From: 20CM-4-69-16 sp035637455
GTDB taxonomy: Bacteria; Gemmatimonadota; Gemmatimonadetes; Gemmatimonadales; GWC2-71-9
Assembly (NCBI GenBank): GCA_035637455.1
Contig: DASPXE010000093.1
Coordinates: forward strand, 1-64,000
Length of the DNA: 64,000 nt
Direction of reading: 5' to 3'
Under the pieces are notes generated by a model that worked only from the letters and a program-made list of their open reading frames with translations, did not search any database and was not told the DNA's origin. Below, in pieces: positions 34,624 through 41,658 of this stretch. Made by a program: the position numbers and the translations under genes. Numbering within the stretch: position 1 is the stretch's first letter; every line of letters starts with the position of its first letter.

Positions 34624-35525
34624 GCACCCTCCTTGGCAAAGGCCAACAAGAACCGCGGCCGCCCGAACAGGTCTTCGTGGATCCCGACGCGCGCCCAGCC
34701 GTAGTCGCGCGCCAGCGCCCGGACCCGCACCGCGCGCCGCTCGTCGATCTCGAGCGCCAGCAGGCCGCCGGGGGCGAGCAGTGCGGCGGCGCCCCCGACC
34801 AGCGCGCGTGTCGCGTCGAGCCCGTCCGGTCCGCTGACCAGCGCCCCGCGGGGCTCGAAGTCACGCACTGTCGGGTCCAGCTCGAGATACTCGGCCTGCG
34901 TCAGATACGGCGGGTTCGAGACGATCGCCCGGCAGCGCTCCCCCGCGAGCGGCGCCAGGAGGTCTCCCTCCCGCACTTCCACGGGCACGGCGGGCTGCAC
35001 CAGCGCCACGTTTTCCCGCGCCAGCGCCGCCGCTCCGGGAGACCGCTCGATGGCGATCACACGCTCGAAGTCGCCTTCGATGGCCAGCGCCAGGGCGATG
35101 CAACCACACCCGGCACCGATGTCGGCCACGACCCCGCGCTTCCCCCTTCCCCCTTCCCCAGCCGTTCCCCGGGTCCATCGCAACACCAGATCGACGAGTC
35201 CTTCGGTCTCGGGCCGCGGGATCAATGCCCGCGCGTCGAGCTTCAGATCGAGCGTGCGGAAGCCCACCCGACCGACCGCGTAGGCGGACGGGACCCCTCT
35301 GGAGCGACGCTCGACGGCCTGCGAAAACCGCTCTGCCAGCTCAGGCGGGGGCTGCTGGTCGCGTCGCAGCCAGACGTCGCCGGGCGTGGTCTCTGAGCCG
35401 GCCACCGCAGCCCAGAGCGTCGTCGCTTCGCGGCGCGGGCTGTGAAGCCCCGAGCGCGCCAGCCGCCCGACGGCCTCCTCGAGCGCGCCCGCGATCGCTG
35501 AATGAGGTGCAGCGCGCTCAGGCAC
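34620..35525 (-). CDS. prmC: Peptide chain release factor N5-glutamine methyltransferase
   Basis: A 301-residue SAM-dependent methyltransferase that modifies the GGQ glutamine of release factors. The helical N-domain carries PSAYAVGRVGFRTLDLKLD. Then come IPRPETEGLVD, motif I VADIGAGCGCIALALA and the NPPY catalytic motif (VSNPPYLTQAEY). GTG 35525 overlaps prfA, its substrate gene, by 8 nt. Residues ~123-129 are a Gly/Arg/Lys-rich insertion encoded by three CTTCCCC heptamers, just before motif I. Confidence 0.94.
   Translation of the reverse strand: MPERAAPHSAIAGALEEAVGRLARSGLHSPRREATTLWAAVAGSETTPGDVWLRRDQQPPPELAERFSQAVERRSRGVPSAYAVGRVGFRTLDLKLDARALIPRPETEGLVDLVLRWTRGTAGEGGRGKRGVVADIGAGCGCIALALAIEGDFERVIAIERSPGAAALARENVALVQPAVPVEVREGDLLAPLAGERCRAIVSNPPYLTQAEYLELDPTVRDFEPRGALVSGPDGLDATRALVGGAAALLAPGGLLALEIDERRAVRVRALARDYGWARVGIHEDLFGRPRFLLAFAKEGA
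35139..35159. repeat. Three exact CTTCCCC heptamers inside prmC
   Basis: CTTCCCC is repeated three times (21 nt), so the array keeps the prmC frame and adds seven codons rich in Gly, Arg and Lys. It lies in a loop just before the SAM-binding motif. Confidence 0.85.
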
Positions 35526-36576
35526 TGAGCCGTTCCTTCTCCCCGGCGAGCCTGAGGGCCGCGATCAGCTCGTCGAGCTTCCCGTCCATCACCTCAGCGA
35601 GGTCGTGGGTAGTGAAGCCGATGCGGTGGTCGGTGATGCGGTTCTGGGGAAAATTGTAGGTACGGATCTTCTGCGATCGGTCGCCCGTGCCCACTTGAGC
35701 CCGCCGCTCCCTTGCGCGCGCCGCTTCCTGTTCGGCGAGCATGCGGTCGAGCAGCCGCGCGCGCAGGATCTCCAGCGCCTTGATCTTGTTCTGGAGCTGC
35801 GACTTCTGGTCTTGGCACTTCACCTCGAGCCCCGTCGGGAGGTGCGTCACCCGCACCGCGCTGTCCGTCGTGTTGACGCTCTGGCCACCCGGTCCGCCCG
35901 AGCGAAATACGTCGATGCGCAGGTCTTTGTCTTCGATCTTGACGTCCACCTCTTCCGCGTCCGGGAGGACCGCCACCGTCGCGGCGGACGTATGGCGTCG
36001 ACCCTGTGTCTCGGTTTCGGGGATGCGTTGCACGCGGTGCACGCCCGACTCGTAGCGGAGCGTGCCGTACACCTTGGGCCCCCGCACCGCAAAGATCGCC
36101 TCCTTCAGACCTCCGAGGTTCCCTTCCGAGAGCGCCAGTACCTCGACCTTCCACCCGCGGCGCTCGCAGTAGCGCGTGTACATGCGGAACAGGTCCGCCG
36201 CGAATAGCGCCGCCTCGTCGCCACCCGTTCCGGCGCGGATCTCCACGATGGCGTCACGGTCGTCGAGGGGATCGGTCGGTGTGAGCAGGTCCGCCAGCAG
36301 GGCTTCCGCCCGCTCGATCTCGGGGCGGAGCCGCTCCACGTCCGCACGTGCCAACTGGGAGAGCTCGGGGTCCTTGTCCTGGAGCACCTCCCGCGCCTGG
36401 GCCAGCTCGCCCTGGAACCGCTCGAGGCGGCTGTGGGCTTGGCGAATGGCGTCGAGCCGCGCGTGCTCGCGGCCCAGCTGCTTCAGCTTGGCCGGATGCC
36501 GCGCGGTCTCAGGGTCGGCCAGGGCTCGGGCGACCTCCTCCGCCCGTGCGAGCGCCTGGCGGAGTCGGGCCTCCAT
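35518..36576 (-). CDS. prfA: Peptide chain release factor 1
   Basis: A 352-residue class I release factor for UAA and UAG. GGPGGQSVNTTDSAVRVTH carries the GGQ motif (Gln near residue 232). The PCRF domain (AGTGGDEAALFAADLFRMY) and the codon-recognition region (HTSAATVAVLP) are in place. ATG 36576 follows 4 nt after the rpmE stop. Order rpmE-prfA-prmC is common in bacteria. Confidence 0.96.
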   Translation of the reverse strand: MEARLRQALARAEEVARALADPETARHPAKLKQLGREHARLDAIRQAHSRLERFQGELAQAREVLQDKDPELSQLARADVERLRPEIERAEALLADLLTPTDPLDDRDAIVEIRAGTGGDEAALFAADLFRMYTRYCERRGWKVEVLALSEGNLGGLKEAIFAVRGPKVYGTLRYESGVHRVQRIPETETQGRRHTSAATVAVLPDAEEVDVKIEDKDLRIDVFRSGGPGGQSVNTTDSAVRVTHLPTGLEVKCQDQKSQLQNKIKALEILRARLLDRMLAEQEAARARERRAQVGTGDRSQKIRTYNFPQNRITDHRIGFTTHDLAEVMDGKLDELIAALRLAGEKERLSA

Positions 36577-36579
36577 GCG

Positions 36580-36792
36580 TCAGCCGGTCGTCTTGTCCGT
36601 CGCGTATTTCTGGCGGAACCGCTCCACGCGCCCGGCCGTGTCCAGGAGCTTCTGCTTCCCGGTGTAGTAGGGGTGGCACTTGGCGCAGATTTCGACGTGG
36701 ATCACGGGCACTGTGGACCGCGTCACGAAGCTGTTGCCGCAGGCGCACTGGACTTGGGCGCGCTGGTAGGCGGGGTGAATTCCGGGTTTCAC
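36580..36792 (-). CDS. rpmE: 50S ribosomal protein L31 (zinc-binding form)
   Basis: A 70-residue L31 starting at GTG 36792 (VKPGIHPAYQ). CACGN and CAKCHPYYTGKQK give the zinc-binding, constitutive type of L31. Longer frames upstream overlap the divergent Crp/Fnr gene and are not supported. It is the first gene of the leftward translation operon. Confidence 0.94.
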   Translation of the reverse strand: MKPGIHPAYQRAQVQCACGNSFVTRSTVPVIHVEICAKCHPYYTGKQKLLDTAGRVERFRQKYATDKTTG

Positions 36793-36876
36793 TGCACTGT
36801 ATCCTGGCGTAGATGTCAATGGCACGAAAGACCCGGAAATATAACTGGCGTCATGAGTTGGCGGCAAGGCACCACA

Positions 36877-36905
36877 TTGACACCGGGCACGCCAATACGT
36901 AAGCT
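36877..36905 (+). promoter_or_regulatory. Putative sigma-70-type promoter for the Crp/Fnr-type regulator
   Basis: A perfect TTGACA (36877-36882) is followed after 17 nt by TAAGCT (36900-36905). It lies downstream of the in-frame ATG at 36853, which therefore argues for the GTG start at 36946 with its GAGGGG ribosome binding site. Confidence 0.55.
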
Positions 36906-36945
36906 TGCGCCACCATTTGCCCCCAAACCCGAGGGGAACCTCCGC

Positions 36946-37617
36946 GTGTCGGTGACGGCCATCCTCCAAAAAGTCCCGCTCTTCGGCCAACTCTCTCCTG
37001 CTGAGCTCGATCGGGTGGCCGAGATCACCCGCGAGCGCAGCTACCCCCGCAACTCCGTGATTCTCTTCGAGGACGACCCCGGCGATGCGCTGTACGTCGT
37101 GGCCAAGGGGCAGGTCAAGGTGGTCCTCATCGGGGAAGACGGGCGGGAAGTCATTCTCTCCGTGCTGGGCGAGGGGGACTTCTTCGGCGAGATGTCACTC
37201 ATCGACGAGGAACCCCGCTCGGCGCACGTGATCGCGATGGAAGACTCGAATCTCCTCGTGATCCGACGCGAGGACTTCCAAAGCATTCTGCAGCAATCGC
37301 CGGGGATCGCGATGGGGTTGCTGCGGGAGCTCTCCCGCCGCCTGCGGCGCGTGGACGAGAAGGTGGGGAGCCTCGTCCTCCTCGACGTCAACGGCCGCGT
37401 GGCCCAGCTGCTCCTCGACCTCGCCGACGAAGCGGGGTCGAGTCGTATCACCCGCCGCCTCACACACCACACCATCGCCCAGATGATCGGCTCGAGCCGC
37501 GAGACGGTGAGCCGGACGATGCGCGAGCTGGTCGAGAAAGGCTACATCGAGATCAGCCGCCGGGAGATCCTGATTCGCGACCGCGCCGCGCTGGAGGCGT
37601 CGGCGGGGCGGTCGTGA
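36946..37617 (+). CDS. Crp/Fnr family transcriptional regulator
   Basis: A 223-residue regulator. Residues ~1-125 are a cyclic-nucleotide-binding-like beta-roll (LFGQLSPAELDRVAEI, FEDDPGDALYVVAKGQVKV, GEGDFFGEMSLIDEEPRSAHVIA). A dimer helix follows, then a C-terminal winged helix (TRRLTHHTIAQMIGSSRETVSRTMRELVEKGYI). The roll retains GEMSLIDEEPRSA, close to the cAMP-binding GELALI...PRAA pattern, so a nucleotide ligand is possible. There are no Fnr-type cysteines. GTG 36946 was preferred over ATG 36853 because of the promoter position, ribosome binding site and family length. Confidence 0.88.
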   Translation: MSVTAILQKVPLFGQLSPAELDRVAEITRERSYPRNSVILFEDDPGDALYVVAKGQVKVVLIGEDGREVILSVLGEGDFFGEMSLIDEEPRSAHVIAMEDSNLLVIRREDFQSILQQSPGIAMGLLRELSRRLRRVDEKVGSLVLLDVNGRVAQLLLDLADEAGSSRITRRLTHHTIAQMIGSSRETVSRTMRELVEKGYIEISRREILIRDRAALEASAGRS

Positions 37618-37621
37618 GTCG

Positions 37622-37654
37622 CGCCCCCCGGCGTGAGGTGGGTCACGGGGGGCG
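37622..37654. terminator. GC-rich hairpin after the Crp/Fnr-type gene
   Basis: CGCCCCCCG (37622-37630) and CGGGGGGCG (37646-37654) form a 9-bp stem; inside the loop GTGA/TCAC could pair alternatively. There is no T-tract, so it may act as a pause or Rho-dependent end rather than a classical intrinsic terminator. Confidence 0.45.
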
Positions 37655-37668
37655 GGTGAGCCGGCAGC

Positions 37669-37698
37669 TTGTCCTACATGCCCGATTTTCCGTAACTT
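37669..37698 (+). promoter_or_regulatory. Putative promoter for the MBL hydrolase at 37726
   Basis: TTGTCC (37669-37674) and TAACTT (37693-37698) are spaced by 18 nt. A start near 37705 would leave about 20 nt of leader before ATG 37726. Confidence 0.4.
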
Positions 37699-37725
37699 AG
37701 CCCTAGCTACGGCGTGCCGGGACCG

Positions 37726-38598
37726 ATGGCCTACACGGTGACCTTTTGGGGAACGCGGGGCTCAATCCCCACCCCCGGGGCCCACACCGCGCGCTACGGC
37801 GGCAACACGCCGTGCGTGGCCGTGGAGGGCGCCGGGGGTCAGCTCGTTATCCTCGACGCCGGCACCGGGATTCGCGCGCTGGGGCTCCAGCTCGTGGAGC
37901 GTCAGAACGGCGCCGTGAACGCGGAGATCCTGCTCTCGCACGCCCACTGGGACCACATTCAGGGGCTGCCCCACTTCAAGCCGTTCTTCTCGCCGGGGAA
38001 TGCAGTGCGAATCTGGGGCTCCAGGCAGGGCACCACGTCGCTCGAGGCGATCCTCCGGCAACAGATGGATCCGGCCGTGTTTCCCATCCCGCTCGATGCA
38101 CTGTCGGCCAAGTTGACGGTGCAGCAGGTGGACCCGGGCGAGTTCACCGTGGGTGCGTTCCGGGTGCGCGCCATGCGGCTACGGCACCCCGGCACGACGC
38201 TGGGGTATCGGCTCACGCCGGCGGCCGCCGCGGGGGGCGCGAGCATGGCCTATGTGACGGACAACGAACTGGGACCGGGGGGCCATTACGACACGCCGGC
38301 GACGTGGCGCAAGGATCTCGTGGCGTTCCTGGCAAACGTGGAGCTCCTGATCCACGACGCGATGTATACGCCGCAGGAGCTCGAGCAGCACCGTGGATGG
38401 GGCCATTCCACCTTCGAGGAAGCGGTGACGCTCGCGGCGGAGGCCGGCGTGCGGCGGCTCGTGCTATTCCATCACGAGCCGGAGCACGGCGACGCGGAGG
38501 TCGATGGGTTGCTCAGCGCGGCCCGCCGCGCGGCCAAGGCGCGGGGTACGCCGGCGGAGGTGTTGGCGGCGCGGGAAGGGATGACCCTGACTCTCTGA
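37726..38598 (+). CDS. MBL-fold metallo-hydrolase (GTRGSIP type)
   Basis: A 290-residue metallo-beta-lactamase-fold protein of the group that begins FWGTRGSIPTPG...RYGGNTPCV. The zinc motif is HAHWDHIQGLP, with FRVRAMRLRHPGTTLGYRL, YVTDNELG, LIHDAMYT and a final FHHEPEHGD. An upstream GTG (37714) adds four residues, but ATG 37726 fits the family N-terminus better. Members of this group are often found with sensory proteins; the substrate is unknown. The CsgG-like and HD-GYP genes follow on the same strand. Confidence 0.85.
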   Translation: MAYTVTFWGTRGSIPTPGAHTARYGGNTPCVAVEGAGGQLVILDAGTGIRALGLQLVERQNGAVNAEILLSHAHWDHIQGLPHFKPFFSPGNAVRIWGSRQGTTSLEAILRQQMDPAVFPIPLDALSAKLTVQQVDPGEFTVGAFRVRAMRLRHPGTTLGYRLTPAAAAGGASMAYVTDNELGPGGHYDTPATWRKDLVAFLANVELLIHDAMYTPQELEQHRGWGHSTFEEAVTLAAEAGVRRLVLFHHEPEHGDAEVDGLLSAARRAAKARGTPAEVLAAREGMTLTL

Positions 38599-38613
38599 TC
38601 CGAGGAGCATGCT

Positions 38614-39324
38614 ATGGGTTCGCGTTCGATCGTTTCGCTCTTCACTCTGACCCTGCTGTGGCCTGCCGTGGGCGGGGTGGGTGCTCAGGCACGCGGGCAG
38701 GACACCCGTCCCGGGATTGCCGTATTTCCATTCGACAACGGCGGCTCTTACGGGCAGGACAAGGACAACTTCGACGCCCTGCAGAAGGGGATCGCGGGCC
38801 TGATGATCTCCGATCTGGCCGCCAATGCGGCAGCCCGGGTGGTCGAGCGGGAGGAATTGCAGAAGCTGATCGACGAGCAAAACCTGAGTGCGGCAGGGCG
38901 GGTGGATCCACAGACCGCGGCGAAGATCGGCAAGCTGGTCGGGGCACGCTACGTAGTCACGGGCGTCTTCATCGACTTCTACGGCGACTTCCGGCTGGAC
39001 GCGCGGCTCATCAACGTCGAGACGAGCGAGATCGTCAAGGTCGAGTCGGACCGGATGCAGCGTGACCACTTGTTCGACCTGATCCGCACCGTGGCCATGA
39101 AGCTCATGCGCGACGCGAACCTGCCCGCGTTGCAAAAGCAGGCCTCGGAGCAGCGGATGAACCGACAAGTGCCGACCGAGGCGCTCACCTATTACTCGCG
39201 CGCCCTGCTCTACCACGACCGCGGGCAAAAGGACAAGGCGGTCGAGATGTACGAGAAGGCGCTGCGGGTGTTCCCCGACTTCGCCGAGGCCTCGGCCGGC
39301 CTGAAGCGCGAGAAGACCTCGTGA
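38614..39324 (+). CDS. CsgG/HfaB-like exported protein with TPR
   Basis: A 236-residue protein with a signal peptide (LFTLTLLWPAVGGVGAQA). The N-terminal part (IAVFPFDNGG, ARVVEREELQKLIDEQ, GARYVVTGVFIDFYGDFRLDARLINVETSEIV) resembles the CsgG/curli-assembly fold. The C-terminal ~50 residues are a TPR-like helix pair (ALTYYSRALLYHDRGQKDKAVEMYEKALRVFPDFAEA). There is no lipobox, so it is probably periplasmic. ATG 38614 has a CGAGGAG ribosome binding site. Confidence 0.78.
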   Translation: MGSRSIVSLFTLTLLWPAVGGVGAQARGQDTRPGIAVFPFDNGGSYGQDKDNFDALQKGIAGLMISDLAANAAARVVEREELQKLIDEQNLSAAGRVDPQTAAKIGKLVGARYVVTGVFIDFYGDFRLDARLINVETSEIVKVESDRMQRDHLFDLIRTVAMKLMRDANLPALQKQASEQRMNRQVPTEALTYYSRALLYHDRGQKDKAVEMYEKALRVFPDFAEASAGLKREKTS

Positions 39325-39362
39325 CTTCGGCGTAGCCGCCGGGGTGACGCGATCACCCAGCC

Positions 39363-41294
39363 GTGAGATACGTCCTGCTCCATACCCCGACGTGGCGGCC
39401 TGCGAGCGCCGCGCCCGCGCTCGAGGGGGCGCAAATCGACGTGCGCGAGGTTCGCCTGCTGCGCGACTTCGCGGTGGACGAGCGACCGACGGTGCTGGTG
39501 CTCGATGCCGAGAGCCGCTCCATCCTCCCGCTCGATGTGCTGCGCGCCTTCGTGGACGCGGGCGGCGCGATTGTGGCCCTGGGGCGCGACGGCGAGCCGG
39601 ACGTCCCGACGGAGATGCCGTCCGAGCTGCTCTCCGGGTTCGTCCGGCATCCGGCCGGCGTGCGCCAGCTCCTCGTCGCCGTGCGGGCGGGGTTTCGCGA
39701 GGCGGCGGCGCGGGCGGAGACGGCGCGGGCGCGGGCCGAAGCGGCGAGCCGCGGCCGCGAGATCGGCGAGCTGACGCGCATCGGCGTGGCCCTCGGCACC
39801 GAGCGCGACCTCGACACCCTGCTCGACCTGATCCTCACCCAATCGCGGCGCATCACCTCGTCCGACGCGGGCAGCTTGTATCTGATCGAAGGCGAGCCGG
39901 GCGAAAAGCGGCTGCGGTTCCGCCTCGCGCAGACGTACTCGAAGCCCGAAGCGCCGTTCGTCGAGTTCACGATGCCGATGGACCGGACGAGCCTCGCGGG
40001 CTACGCCGCCGTGACGGGCGAGCCGCTCGTCATCGACGACGCGTATTTCCTGCCCCCGGACGTCGAGTACACGATCAACCGCTCGTTCGACGAGCGGTAC
40101 GGCTACCGCACGAAGTCGATGCTCGTGATCCCGATGAAGGATCACAAGGAGCAAGTGATCGGCGTGCTGCAGCTCATCAACCGGAAGCGCAGCCTCGACG
40201 CCGTGCTGGCGACGCCGGCCGCCGTGGAGCAACAGGTGGTCCCGTTCTCGAAACGCACGGTCGAGCTCGTCACCGCGCTCGCGGGTCAAGCGGCGGTCGC
40301 GATCGAGAACAGCCAGCTGTACCGCGAGATCGAGCGGCTGTTCGAGGGGTTCGTGCAGGCGGCCGTGCGCGCCATCGAGCAGCGGGATCCGACGACGTTC
40401 GGCCACTCGGGGCGGGTCGCGAACATGACGGTGAACCTGGCGGCGGTGGTGGACAAAGCCGGGGACGGGCCCTATAGCGGCCTCACCTTCACGCGCGAGC
40501 AGCTCCGCGAGATCCGCTACGCCGGCTTGCTGCACGATTTCGGCAAGGTCGGGGTGCGGGAGCAGGTCCTCGTCAAAGCCAAGAAGCTCTATCCTCTGCA
40601 GCTGGAGCTGATCCACCAGCGGCACGACTTCGTGCGGCGCAGCGCGGAGCGGGAGTACTGGCGCAAACGCGCGGAATTCCTCGAAACGCACGGGCGCCAG
40701 GGGTACGAGCAGTTCCTGCGCACCCTCGAAGCGGAGCACGCCGGGGAGCTCGCCGAGCTCGAGCGCTTCATGAAGGCGGTGCTCCGCGCCAACGAGCCGA
40801 CGGTGCTCCCGGCCACGCGCTTCGAGGAGCTGCTCGACCTCGCGCGCCGCACGTACCAAGACCTCGCCGGGGCGCCGCGCCCATACCTCAGCGACGACGA
40901 AGTGCGCTTTCTGACGATTCCGAAGGGCAGCCTGGACGAGGCGGAACGGCTCGAGATCGAGAGCCACGTGAACCACACCTACAACTTCCTGAAGGAGATC
41001 CCCTGGACGCGGGAGCTGCAGCACATCCCTCTCATCGCGTACGGGCATCACGAAAAGCTGGACGGCCGGGGCTACCCGCGTGGGGTGACGGGCGACGCCA
41101 TCCCGATCCAGACGCGCATGATGACCATCAGCGACATCTACGACGCGCTGACGGCCGCGGATCGGCCCTACAAGCCAGCGGTGGCGCGCGCGCGGGCGCT
41201 CGACATCATGGACGAAGAAGTCCGGGCGGGACAGCTCGACCGCGAGCTGTTCCGGCTGTTCGTCGACGCCAAGGTGTTCGAGACGAACGCTTAG
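39363..41294 (+). CDS. GAF and HD-GYP domain signalling protein with internal insert
   Basis: A 643-residue protein starting at GTG 39363. Residues ~1-115 resemble a receiver-like domain (VLVLDAESRSILPLDVLRAFVDAGGAIVALG). A coiled coil and a GAF domain follow at ~130-325. HD-GYP begins near 335 (HSGRVANMTVNLAA; HDFGKVG) and ends with HHEKLDGRGYPRG near 561. About 120 helical residues separate the HD motif from the later part of the domain, far more than in standard HD-GYP proteins. HD-GYP domains usually degrade cyclic di-GMP; both key motifs are intact here. It ends convergently with a 4-nt overlap with the TauE gene. Confidence 0.87.
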   Translation: MRYVLLHTPTWRPASAAPALEGAQIDVREVRLLRDFAVDERPTVLVLDAESRSILPLDVLRAFVDAGGAIVALGRDGEPDVPTEMPSELLSGFVRHPAGVRQLLVAVRAGFREAAARAETARARAEAASRGREIGELTRIGVALGTERDLDTLLDLILTQSRRITSSDAGSLYLIEGEPGEKRLRFRLAQTYSKPEAPFVEFTMPMDRTSLAGYAAVTGEPLVIDDAYFLPPDVEYTINRSFDERYGYRTKSMLVIPMKDHKEQVIGVLQLINRKRSLDAVLATPAAVEQQVVPFSKRTVELVTALAGQAAVAIENSQLYREIERLFEGFVQAAVRAIEQRDPTTFGHSGRVANMTVNLAAVVDKAGDGPYSGLTFTREQLREIRYAGLLHDFGKVGVREQVLVKAKKLYPLQLELIHQRHDFVRRSAEREYWRKRAEFLETHGRQGYEQFLRTLEAEHAGELAELERFMKAVLRANEPTVLPATRFEELLDLARRTYQDLAGAPRPYLSDDEVRFLTIPKGSLDEAERLEIESHVNHTYNFLKEIPWTRELQHIPLIAYGHHEKLDGRGYPRGVTGDAIPIQTRMMTISDIYDALTAADRPYKPAVARARALDIMDEEVRAGQLDRELFRLFVDAKVFETNA

Positions 41295-41647
41295 CTGAAG
41301 ATGAAGCGCGCCGACACGAGCAGCAGGAACACCCCGAACGCGCGCCGCAGCGCCACGTCCCCCACCTGACCCGCCAGCTTGGCGCCCACGAACGCTCCCA
41401 GAAACAATCCGACCGCGATGATCGCCGCGTACTGGATGTTGACCTGGCCCCGCTTGTAGTACTCGAGCGTGCCCAGGATCCCGACCGGGAGCAGCAGCGC
41501 CGCGAGCGAGGTACCGTTCGCCGTGTGCTGGGACAGCCCCACGACGAGGACCAGGCCCGGAATGATGACCACGGCGCCCCCGATGCCGAACAGCCCCGAC
41601 ACCACGCCGGCCGCGAGGCCGAGCAAACTGACCAGCACCCAGTTCAT
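41291..41647 (-). CDS. Half-size TauE/SafE family membrane protein
   Basis: A 118-residue protein with four hydrophobic segments. Its N-terminus (LGLAAGVVSGLFGIGGAVVIIPGLVLVVGLSQHTANGTSL) is the TauE/SafE anion-exporter signature. Full-length members are about 250 residues with two such halves; only one half is present, so a dimer would be needed. ATG 41647 has an AAGGAGA ribosome binding site. It is the last gene of the long leftward run, 11 nt after hyuB. Confidence 0.83.
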   Translation of the reverse strand: MNWVLVSLLGLAAGVVSGLFGIGGAVVIIPGLVLVVGLSQHTANGTSLAALLLPVGILGTLEYYKRGQVNIQYAAIIAVGLFLGAFVGAKLAGQVGDVALRRAFGVFLLLVSARFIFS

Positions 41648-41658
41648 CGCGCGTCTCC

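Noticed and set aside
36433..36945. Longer N-terminus for the Crp/Fnr-type regulator (from 36433 or ATG 36853)
   Set aside because: The frame is open through rpmE on the other strand, family length is reached from GTG 36946, and a TTGACA promoter sits between 36853 and 36946.
37622..37654. Strong intrinsic terminator
   Set aside because: The stem is good but no T-tract follows, so only a hairpin with possible terminator function is listed at low confidence.
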